Shown here: positions 33,279 to 40,824 of the stretch, piece after piece
How the letters are laid out: the number at the start of each line of letters is the position of its first letter
How positions within the stretch are numbered: the first letter of the stretch is position 1
Translations under genes and position numbers: made by a program
The notes under the pieces: generated by a model
Told to the model about the DNA's origin: nothing
Seen by the model: the letters and a program-made list of their open reading frames with translations, nothing else
Database searches by the model: none
Assembly: GCA_024643365.1 (NCBI GenBank)
Contig: JAHENC010000024.1
Span: forward strand, 1 to 40,824
DNA length: 40,824 nt
Source: Crocinitomicaceae bacterium
GTDB lineage: Bacteria; Bacteroidota; Bacteroidia; Flavobacteriales_D; Crocinitomicaceae
Direction: 5' to 3'

Positions 33279-34517
33279 TTAATTTTCTGTTAATGCTTGT
33301 TTAAAATCATTTATTAGATCCTGTGGATCCTCTACACCAATACTCACCCGAATCATTTTCTCTGTAATATTCATGAGTTTTTTTCCTTCTTCTGGAATGT
33401 CCACGTGTGTCATCGTTGCAGGATGCTCAGCCAAACTTTCTGTTGACCCCAAACTTACGGCCAATTTGATTAATTTTAATCGGTTCAATATCTCAAACGC
33501 CTCTTTTTCGCCGCCTTTAACATCAAAACTGATCATTGCACCTGGACCTAAACATTGCTTTTTGAATATTTCTCTTGTCCGAGGCGACAAGTCATCTTCT
33601 AATCCTAGGTAATAAACCTTTTCAATTTTTGGATGATTCTTTAAGTAATCCGCAACTACTCGCGCATTAGCTTGCTGTCTTTCCATACGGATATGCAAGG
33701 TCTCCAAGCTCCTCAATAACATCCAAGCAGTATGTGGAGAAATCATATTACCTAGGAAGGTTCTTAAGGTCTTTACTCGAGTGATTACCTCTGAATTCCC
33801 CAGAACAGCCCCTGCAATTAAATCGGAATGTCCACCCAAGTATTTTGTGGCTGAATACATGACGATATCTGCACCGAGTTCCAATGGCTTTTGCCAAATT
33901 GGACCTAAATACGTGTTATCAACGGCCACATATACTTTGTTTGTTTCTGTTGAAAATTGTTTTGCTAAATCGATGGAATCTGTTATATCGAATAAATCGT
34001 TCGTCGGATTTGCTGGTGTTTCGATATAAATCATCGCTAAATCCTTTTCTTTGCCGCTAGCCTTAATTTTTTCAAGGATGACTTCTTTCGAATCATTTAC
34101 GACAAATTCTACACTATCAATTCCGAATTTAGTCAACACGTGATGTATAAAATGGTGCGTTCCACCATAAACGGGTGCGCTATACAATAACAATGAACCA
34201 GGCTTTAAAAACTCCAATAAAACTGTAGAAATCGCACTCATTCCTGATTCAAAAACTGCAGCCCCATCAGCTTTATCCCAAAGCGATAAACGATCTTCTA
34301 AAATCTCTAAATTCGGATTATTAATCCTACTGTAAATCAAGCCTAATTCCTCATTGGGTCTTGATTGACGGTGTCCATATGCTACTTCAAAAAAATCTTT
34401 TCCTTCTTCAGCTGTTTGAAAAACAAATGTAGATGTTAAAAATACGGGGCATTTTACTGCTCCTTGACTGAGTTCAGGTTTATAACCATGACTCATCATT
34501 AAACTTTCTGGTTTCAT
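33279..34517 (-). CDS. PLP-dependent trans-sulfuration enzyme (cystathionine gamma-synthase/methionine gamma-lyase family)
   Basis: A 412-residue cytoplasmic enzyme of the Cys/Met metabolism PLP family. PLP binds Lys225 in YSATKYLGGHSDLIAGAV; IYSRINNPNLEILEDRLSLW, FESGMSAIST, YSAPVYGGTHHFI (Tyr117) and YIETPANPTN, AVDNTYLGPIWQKPLELGAD are family hallmarks. The C-terminal SLGSTESLAEHPATMTHVDI binds the substrate carboxylate. Members include cystathionine gamma-synthase, cystathionine gamma-lyase, O-acetylhomoserine sulfhydrylase and methionine gamma-lyase; sequence alone does not decide here, and the absence of the synthase's basic N-terminal signature leaves lyase or synthase open. A -7 box TACTTTTG lies 20 bp upstream. 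Confidence 0.9.
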   Translation of the reverse strand: MKPESLMMSHGYKPELSQGAVKCPVFLTSTFVFQTAEEGKDFFEVAYGHRQSRPNEELGLIYSRINNPNLEILEDRLSLWDKADGAAVFESGMSAISTVLLEFLKPGSLLLYSAPVYGGTHHFIHHVLTKFGIDSVEFVVNDSKEVILEKIKASGKEKDLAMIYIETPANPTNDLFDITDSIDLAKQFSTETNKVYVAVDNTYLGPIWQKPLELGADIVMYSATKYLGGHSDLIAGAVLGNSEVITRVKTLRTFLGNMISPHTAWMLLRSLETLHIRMERQQANARVVADYLKNHPKIEKVYYLGLEDDLSPRTREIFKKQCLGPGAMISFDVKGGEKEAFEILNRLKLIKLAVSLGSTESLAEHPATMTHVDIPEEGKKLMNITEKMIRVSIGVEDPQDLINDFKQALTEN

Positions 34518-34537
34518 TTTGTTGTTGATTGATTCGT

Positions 34538-34545
34538 CAAAAGTA
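34538..34545 (-). promoter_or_regulatory. -7 box TACTTTTG for the trans-sulfuration gene
   Basis: Exact TAnnTTTG match on the minus strand, 20 bases before ATG 34517. It faces the promoter of the LOG-family gene 80 bp away. Confidence 0.65.
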
Positions 34546-34625
34546 ATAATCTCTTTGAATAATCACATCACAATGAAAATTACGGCAAGGTTATTAATCA
34601 TTCGAAATATTCAAAATTCTTTTCG

Positions 34626-34633
34626 CAACTTTA
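34626..34633 (+). promoter_or_regulatory. -7-like box CAACTTTA for the LOG-family gene
   Basis: CAACTTTA keeps six of the eight TAnnTTTG positions (including the two free ones) and ends four bases before ATG 34638, the same spacing seen at other genes here. On motif strength alone it would be weak; the spacing is what supports it. Confidence 0.4.
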
Positions 34634-34637
34634 CCAC

Positions 34638-35216
34638 ATGCAAATATGTGTCTACTGTGCGTCAAGCGCGCAAATCCATCCAGAATATTTCAAAGCAACG
34701 GAAACGCTTGCTCATTTATTCGCTAAAAATCAGGTTCAAGTTGTTTTTGGTGGCGGATCCTCCGGACTTATGGGTCAACTAGCAGATGGCGTCCTAGCCG
34801 CTGGTGGACAAATCAAAGGAATCATGCCTCAATTTATGAACGAGGTAGAGTGGGGACATCGCGGTGTATCGGATTTTGTCTACACAGAAACCATGCACGA
34901 GCGTAAAGCGAAGTTTCTGGAAGGAACAGATGCATTGGTCGCACTTCCCGGCGGACCAGGAACCTTCGAAGAATTGTTTGAAGCAATTACCTTGAAAAAA
35001 TTGGCGCAATTCACGAAACCGATTATTATCCTCAACACACGAAATTACTTTGATGCCTTTCAATTGATGATGCAACAAGCAGTCTCAGAAAAATTTATGT
35101 CTGATGACCTAGGTGATTTATATCAAATCGTTCAAACACCTGAAGAAGTACTTCCTGCCATTGAGAAAACACAAGCGTGGACTAAGTCCATTCACGACGC
35201 GGGAAAACTTCGCTAA
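34638..35216 (+). CDS. LOG-family protein (TIGR00730, lysine-decarboxylase-like Rossmann fold)
   Basis: A 192-residue cytoplasmic protein with MQICVYCASSAQIHPEYF, FGGGSSGLMGQLADGVLAAG and the diagnostic LPGGPGTFEELFE (Pro104-Glu112, the PGGxGTxxE motif), plus ETMHERKAKF with the conserved Arg89. Plant LOG and several bacterial members are nucleoside 5'-monophosphate phosphoribohydrolases that release cytokinin or other bases from the nucleotide; older databases call them lysine decarboxylases without good reason. Length is normal. Its stop abuts the stop of the convergent EEP gene with no spacing. Confidence 0.93.
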   Translation: MQICVYCASSAQIHPEYFKATETLAHLFAKNQVQVVFGGGSSGLMGQLADGVLAAGGQIKGIMPQFMNEVEWGHRGVSDFVYTETMHERKAKFLEGTDALVALPGGPGTFEELFEAITLKKLAQFTKPIIILNTRNYFDAFQLMMQQAVSEKFMSDDLGDLYQIVQTPEEVLPAIEKTQAWTKSIHDAGKLR

Positions 35217-36062
35217 TTACTTTTTAAGTTTCAAGGTAGTTAGAATCGGAAAATGATCTGATGGGTAGCTAATACCAAATGGTTCAACAATCGTTTCGAA
35301 AGTTAAAATTTCGACTTTTTTATTAGTGAAAATGTAGTCGATTCGATTAGAAGCTTCATTTTTCAAATCAAAATTATTGAACGTATTATTCATGTTGGAT
35401 TTAACTTGTTTGGAACCAAGTAAAGCATCTTTCATTTGTGCTTGTAAAAAAGAAATCGTTGGATGATCGTCGTTTAAATTCAAGTCCCCACAAAAAATCA
35501 CGATTTCACGCTTTCCCTTGGTCACTTCTTGAATTTTCTGAAGAATTAAAACGGAACTTTTCATACGCGCCTCTTCTCCTACATGATCAAAATGGGTATT
35601 AAATACCCAAAACGATTGTTTGGATTCAAGATGGAAAAATTGTGCATACGTACAAATGCGATTCAATGCGGCATCCCAACCTTTCGAAGGAATATCCGGA
35701 GTAGGTGAGAGCCAGAAAGTCCCAGACTTTAGGACTCGAAAACGTTCTTCTTTGTAGAAAATAGGAGAGAATTCACCTGCGTTTTTTCCGTCATCACGTC
35801 CAACACCGATAGATTCATATCCAGGAAGATCTAATAACATTTGTTCCTTTTGATGCACTAAAACTTCTTGCATGCCGACGATGTCCACATCGAAACGATT
35901 GATTTGACTTGAAATAGCTTTGTGTCGTTCGTTCCATGGACTCGCATTGGAAGTCGTAATATCATAGCGAATATTGTAGGACATCAAATTCAAACGCGAC
36001 TGAGTGTGAAGAGTCAAAATCCCACATAGGAAAAAGGAAAGAAAACCTATTTGTAACTTCAT
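35217..36062 (-). CDS. Exported endonuclease/exonuclease/phosphatase family protein
   Basis: A 281-residue protein with signal peptide MKLQIGFLSFFLCGILTLHTQ. The EEP (DNase I-like) fold motifs are present: LMSYNIRYD, DIVGMQEV with the metal-binding Glu, FNTHFDHVG with catalytic His, FCGDLNLNDDHP, and a terminal SYPSDHFPI. The family hydrolyses phosphodiester or phosphomonoester bonds with Mg2+. The signal peptide points to the periplasm or outside, where nucleic acids, phosphoinositols or similar phosphates may be targets; this is not resolved. Its start overlaps the preceding gene's stop by one base, so the two are translated together. Confidence 0.9.
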   Translation of the reverse strand: MKLQIGFLSFFLCGILTLHTQSRLNLMSYNIRYDITTSNASPWNERHKAISSQINRFDVDIVGMQEVLVHQKEQMLLDLPGYESIGVGRDDGKNAGEFSPIFYKEERFRVLKSGTFWLSPTPDIPSKGWDAALNRICTYAQFFHLESKQSFWVFNTHFDHVGEEARMKSSVLILQKIQEVTKGKREIVIFCGDLNLNDDHPTISFLQAQMKDALLGSKQVKSNMNNTFNNFDLKNEASNRIDYIFTNKKVEILTFETIVEPFGISYPSDHFPILTTLKLKK

Positions 36063-36475
36063 TAATACGAATCTTCCATTTTTGGAACTTTGCTTGAAGT
36101 CTTTTTATAGTAGCCATTCGCAGAAACACCATTTCCAAATCCACATTCGAAACCTGTTTGCGTCACCTTAACAGCTGTTGAATTAAAGGTAAATTTAATA
36201 GTACAATCACCTGATTTGTAAACTGCAACACCATTTTTGATTTTCAACTCCTTCATAAATTCACCCATGTTATGGCTGGGTGGACCACCAATAACAAAAA
36301 CACTTACCTTGATTTTATCCGCACTGATTTGCTTCACTTTCACTGTCCCATCCCCATCATTTCCATTGTCATATTCATATGTGCCGGTTGGATTTAATGT
36401 ATTCGTTTTCTCCATGAAAAATGAAGTCAGTGTGAATAAGATACTTAGTGAAAATAAAAGGGAATGTTTTGACAT
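36062..36475 (-). CDS. Hypothetical exported protein
   Basis: A 137-residue protein with signal peptide MSKHSLLFSLSILFTLTSFF. The mature part is beta-rich and contains GTYEYDNGNDGDGTVKVKQI, IKVSVFVIGGPPSHNMGEF, and two Cys (in SGDCTIKF and GFECGFG) that may form a disulfide. This style (GTYxYD.. followed by alternating strands and a FECGFG block) suggests a small periplasmic beta-barrel or lipocalin-like fold, but I recognise no named family. It overlaps the EEP gene in TAATG. Its own box TAAATTTT lies four bases before the ATG. Confidence 0.65.
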   Translation of the reverse strand: MSKHSLLFSLSILFTLTSFFMEKTNTLNPTGTYEYDNGNDGDGTVKVKQISADKIKVSVFVIGGPPSHNMGEFMKELKIKNGVAVYKSGDCTIKFTFNSTAVKVTQTGFECGFGNGVSANGYYKKTSSKVPKMEDSY

Positions 36476-36479
36476 GATA

Positions 36480-36487
36480 AAAATTTA
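36480..36487 (-). promoter_or_regulatory. -7-like box TAAATTTT for the exported hypothetical gene
   Basis: TAAATTTT matches TAnnTTTG at seven of eight positions and ends four bases before ATG 36475. It lies in the 24-bp gap after the DUF4260 gene, so this gene may have both read-through and its own promoter. Confidence 0.45.
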
Positions 36488-36499
36488 AAGAATGATTAG

Positions 36500-36883
36500 T
36501 TATTGTTCGCTCGGATTATTTAAGTGCTTGCTTTTCCCAATCCATCCGAGATGAGTGTGATCAAAATGATCCAAATACTTTAATCCATACCCCATCATTC
36601 GGTCAAAAATAGAATGGGCTAAAAAGATGAAACCAATTTGATAGGCAACCATCCAATCAAAGAAAAAAGAGATGCCCATGAAAATAGCAATGATTCCTTG
36701 ATGATGGGCGATGTTATAAAATACACCTGCACTTTTCCTCGAAATTACATATGCCAAAAAGGATAAGTCAGGCGCGAAAAACCACAAGAAAAAGACTCCC
36801 CATTCCTTTGGGAATTGAAGATGGTATGCAAATAGAAGAACCAAGAAAATCCCTGCCGATTCTAATTTGATGACGTTTTTCAT
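36500..36883 (-). CDS. DUF4260-family membrane protein
   Basis: A 127-residue inner-membrane protein with about four helices: SAGIFLVLLFAYHLQF, WGVFFLWFFAPDLSFLAYVI, GIIAIFMGISFFFDWMVAYQ and IGFIFLAHSIFDRMMGYGLK. FFAPDLSFLAYVISRKSAGV, YNIAHHQGI and HSIFDRMMGYGLKY.DHFDHTHLGWIG match my memory of the DUF4260 family, whose polar His/Asp residues lie near the membrane face. Function is unknown. It lies 24 bp upstream of the exported hypothetical gene on the same strand, so it may begin a three-gene unit with it and the EEP gene. Confidence 0.82.
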   Translation of the reverse strand: MKNVIKLESAGIFLVLLFAYHLQFPKEWGVFFLWFFAPDLSFLAYVISRKSAGVFYNIAHHQGIIAIFMGISFFFDWMVAYQIGFIFLAHSIFDRMMGYGLKYLDHFDHTHLGWIGKSKHLNNPSEQ

Positions 36884-36937
36884 GAGTTGGTATTATTCAG
36901 TAAAAATAAATAAATTTCATTTACACTGAACCCCATA

Positions 36938-36971
36938 AAAAAAGTCCTGACAGTAATGCCAGGACTTTTTT
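36938..36971 (-). terminator. Rho-independent terminator after katG
   Basis: AAAAAAGTCCTG (36938-36949) pairs with CAGGACTTTTTT (36960-36971), a perfect 12-bp stem with a 10-nt loop. On the minus strand it follows the katG stop by 18 bp and runs into a T-tract, so it ends katG transcription before the DUF4260 gene. Confidence 0.88.
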
Positions 36972-36989
36972 AATATTGATTGAAATGAA

Positions 36990-39380
<2,391 letters not shown>

Positions 39381-39395
39381 TCAAGATGGGACTCA

Positions 39396-39428
39396 TTGCC
39401 ATGAATTTAAAGTGATTATGTACTTTTG
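39396..39428 (+). promoter_or_regulatory. Promoter (-33 TTG, -7 TACTTTTG) for the GNAT gene
   Basis: TTG (39396-39398), 22 bases, then TACTTTTG (39421-39428), an exact -7 match ending four bases before ATG 39433. Confidence 0.72.
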
Positions 39429-39432
39429 ATCT

Positions 39433-39954
39433 ATGCATGAAATGGAATTTTACCACGTACAAAAAGCCGATTTACTGGAATTACAGGATATCAGTCGCCA
39501 AACCTTTTTCGACGCGTTTTCGGAGGTGAACACCAACGAGGATATGAATCAATACCTAAATATGAATTTATCCTTGGAGCAACTCACAAAAGAGCTTAGT
39601 AATCCATCCACATCCTTCTATTTCGCGAAAAGCAACAACGAAATCTTGGCTTATTTAAAATTAAACGAGGCGGAAGCGCAAACAGAAAAACGAGACGTCC
39701 CCTCAATGGAGATCGAACGAATTTATGTCCGCAAAGAATTTCAAAACAGGGGAGTGGGTCAGTTTTTACTTGACAAATCAATTCAAATAACCAAGGACAA
39801 ACAACTGAAATTAATTTGGTTAGGCGTTTGGGAACACAACCTAAAAGCGATTAAGTTTTACGAAAAGAATGGGTTTCACTTTTTCGGAAAGCACTCGTTT
39901 TTCCTAGGAGAGGACGAACAAACGGATTTGTTAATGGAATTGCGCATAAACTAA
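39433..39954 (+). CDS. GNAT-family N-acetyltransferase
   Basis: A 173-residue cytoplasmic acetyltransferase. IERIYVRKEFQNRGVGQFLL (about 96-115) is the acetyl-CoA binding motif A with QNRGVG, and GVWEHNLKAIKFYEKNGFHF is motif B (WexNxxAixFYekxGF). The general shape resembles the PaiA/RimI-like group acting on amines or proteins; the acceptor is unknown. The ATG at 39433 is favoured over the ATG six bases later because the -7 box then lies exactly four bases upstream. Its TAA stop interlocks with the TAG of the next, convergent gene in CTAA. Confidence 0.88.
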   Translation: MHEMEFYHVQKADLLELQDISRQTFFDAFSEVNTNEDMNQYLNMNLSLEQLTKELSNPSTSFYFAKSNNEILAYLKLNEAEAQTEKRDVPSMEIERIYVRKEFQNRGVGQFLLDKSIQITKDKQLKLIWLGVWEHNLKAIKFYEKNGFHFFGKHSFFLGEDEQTDLLMELRIN

Positions 39955-40280
39955 TAGTTCTTTCCTTTTTCCTGCAAAAGCTCAAAAGCTTCTTGGAATG
40001 TAGGAATGACATCAGATTCGTATCCGAAAGTTCTTCCTGTAGCAATGTTGTGGAATTGTTTCATTGCTTTCATGTGCGCACCGGAACGCATGAAATCCAA
40101 CATGACTTCACGATTTTCCCAAGCGGTAATGGTACATTGGTATCCTTTCACTCGTTTCGCCGAAACATGTAATTTTCCTTTAGATGCTTGTGCTTGAGCA
40201 AATGAAGGAATGGCAAGTGTCCAGAACTTCAAGTAGCTTAAGAAATTCTTTGGTTTTAGGGCTGTGAGTGAAACGTACAT
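39951..40280 (-). CDS. Antibiotic biosynthesis monooxygenase/DUF3291-like protein
   Basis: A 109-residue protein without a signal peptide. It appears to be a dimeric alpha/beta (ferredoxin-like) barrel of the ABM or DUF3291 kind: YVSLTALKPKNFLSYLKFW at the start, GYQCTITAWENREVMLDFMR in the middle (strand, then the typical WENREVMxxFM), and AHMKAMKQFHNIATGRTFGY. Members act as cofactor-free monooxygenases or are uncharacterised. It lies 13 bp after a small exported-protein gene on the same strand, and may be transcribed with it. Confidence 0.7.
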   Translation of the reverse strand: MYVSLTALKPKNFLSYLKFWTLAIPSFAQAQASKGKLHVSAKRVKGYQCTITAWENREVMLDFMRSGAHMKAMKQFHNIATGRTFGYESDVIPTFQEAFELLQEKGKNY

Positions 40281-40293
40281 GAGACGAAGGTAA

Positions 40294-40617
40294 CTAATTA
40301 TTTTTCAATTCCTTTTTACGTTTTTCAATCATAGCATCAATTTCTAACACTTGATCCTGTTGAAATGACTCATCTACAGTAAAGAGTAACTCCCGTTTTT
40401 TAGATGTTCCATTTGGATAAAAATACACTTTTTGTCCAACGTTTAACGAAACACCGCTGTTCGAAAGCGGATTCAAGTTTGGATTCATAACACTCGGAAT
40501 CACCAAAGGAATCGACTTCAAGGATCCATTATGAAAGGTGAAGTGTATGTTTTGTGAATAAAGCGATGAAGTAGATTGAATCAATAAAATGAGAAAGGGG
40601 AGTGTGAGTGTTTTCAT
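40294..40617 (-). CDS. Hypothetical exported protein
   Basis: A 107-residue protein with signal peptide MKTLTLPFLILLIQSTSSLYSQ. The mature part (NIHFTFHNGSLKSIPLVIPS, MNPNLNPLSNSGVSL, GQKVYFYPNGTSKKRELLFT) is beta-rich and ends in a charged helix (EIDAMIEKRKKELKNN). No family is recognised. It is probably periplasmic and may be transcribed with the ABM-like gene 13 bp downstream. Confidence 0.62.
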   Translation of the reverse strand: MKTLTLPFLILLIQSTSSLYSQNIHFTFHNGSLKSIPLVIPSVMNPNLNPLSNSGVSLNVGQKVYFYPNGTSKKRELLFTVDESFQQDQVLEIDAMIEKRKKELKNN

Positions 40618-40663
40618 GAAGTGTTTTTTTAACTAACACCCACTGTAGCACTTTTGTTTATTT

Positions 40664-40824
40664 TCATTTTTTCAGGTAATCGGAAAGTTCCTTCGTAAAT
40701 AACGTTGCACCATTCTGCTGTAAATGTGAAGGATCGTAAAAGTAGTTTGAGTCTGAGTATGCCTTTTGTTCTTGATTGTACACGAAAATGTTTGCTGACT
40801 TAGGCGTCACTTCTTGTACACGTT
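40664..40824 (-). CDS. C-terminal end of an SGNH/GDSL hydrolase-like protein (partial)
   Basis: An open minus-strand frame runs from the window edge to TGA at 40664-40666, giving 53 residues. The segment DSNYFYDPSHLQQNGATLFT followed by KELSDYLKK matches the C-terminal block of SGNH hydrolases, where DxxH (here Asp-Pro-Ser-His) supplies catalytic Asp and His, followed by HLxxxGAxxFT. The start lies beyond the window, so size, signal peptide and substrate are unknown. It lies 46 bp upstream of the small exported gene on the same strand and may form an operon with it. Confidence 0.72.
   Translation of the reverse strand, partial: RVQEVTPKSANIFVYNQEQKAYSDSNYFYDPSHLQQNGATLFTKELSDYLKK

Overview
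The window looks like chromosomal DNA of a Bacteroidota bacterium, most likely Flavobacteriales (a Crocinitomicaceae/Fluviicola-like genome would fit; this is inference from gene style). The evidence is an AT-rich sequence without Shine-Dalgarno motifs, many copies of the Bacteroidota -7 promoter element TAnnTTTG, type IX secretion (T9SS) C-terminal sorting domains, SprB-type repeats and a TonB-dependent receptor. There are no insertion sequences, prophage genes or CRISPR arrays.

Layout. 1-6005: tRNA-Ser(UGA), a MenI-type hotdog thioesterase with a GNAT acetyltransferase, a secreted RCC1-repeat protein, a beta-barrel-like protein, an SRPBCC protein and an MFS exporter. 6023-11348 (minus): a TonB-dependent receptor, a small membrane protein and a ferritin-VIT1 fusion, which together look like an iron uptake/detoxification neighbourhood with a Fur/PerR-like dyad, then an outer-membrane barrel protein and a nitroreductase. 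11435-16536: a secreted GH38-type alpha-mannosidase, a 58-residue membrane protein, a KAS III-like enzyme, and a convergent acyl-ACP desaturase. 16722-18824: an SprB-repeat T9SS cargo, an intergenic region with a duplicated two-hairpin module and several terminators, tRNA-Arg(ACG) and a SOUL haem-binding protein. 18915-22192: acetyl-CoA synthetase and a GH13 lipoprotein.

22329-32386 holds a HigBA-type toxin-antitoxin pair and a tightly packed six-gene galactan/galactose operon: galM, GH53 endo-galactanase, GH2 beta-galactosidase, galK, galT and a sodium/sugar symporter. It is divergent from a GntR-LacI chimeric regulator. The operon cuts beta-1,4-galactan to oligomers (GH53), then to galactose (GH2), imports it (SSS symporter), and feeds it through mutarotase, galactokinase and uridylyltransferase. 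It has no SusC/SusD pair and no galE. An AraR-like palindrome lies between the operon and the regulator.

32392-40824: a methyltransferase, a PLP trans-sulfuration enzyme with a small membrane protein, a LOG-family protein, an EEP-family phosphatase/nuclease, small hypothetical proteins, a KatG with a signal peptide, a GNAT, a monooxygenase-like protein, and the end of an SGNH-hydrolase-like gene cut by the window edge.

Two themes run through the window. First, several genes have the -7 box exactly four bases before the start codon, suggesting leaderless mRNAs. Second, every convergent protein-gene junction is 17 bp or less, and three share interlocked stop codons.
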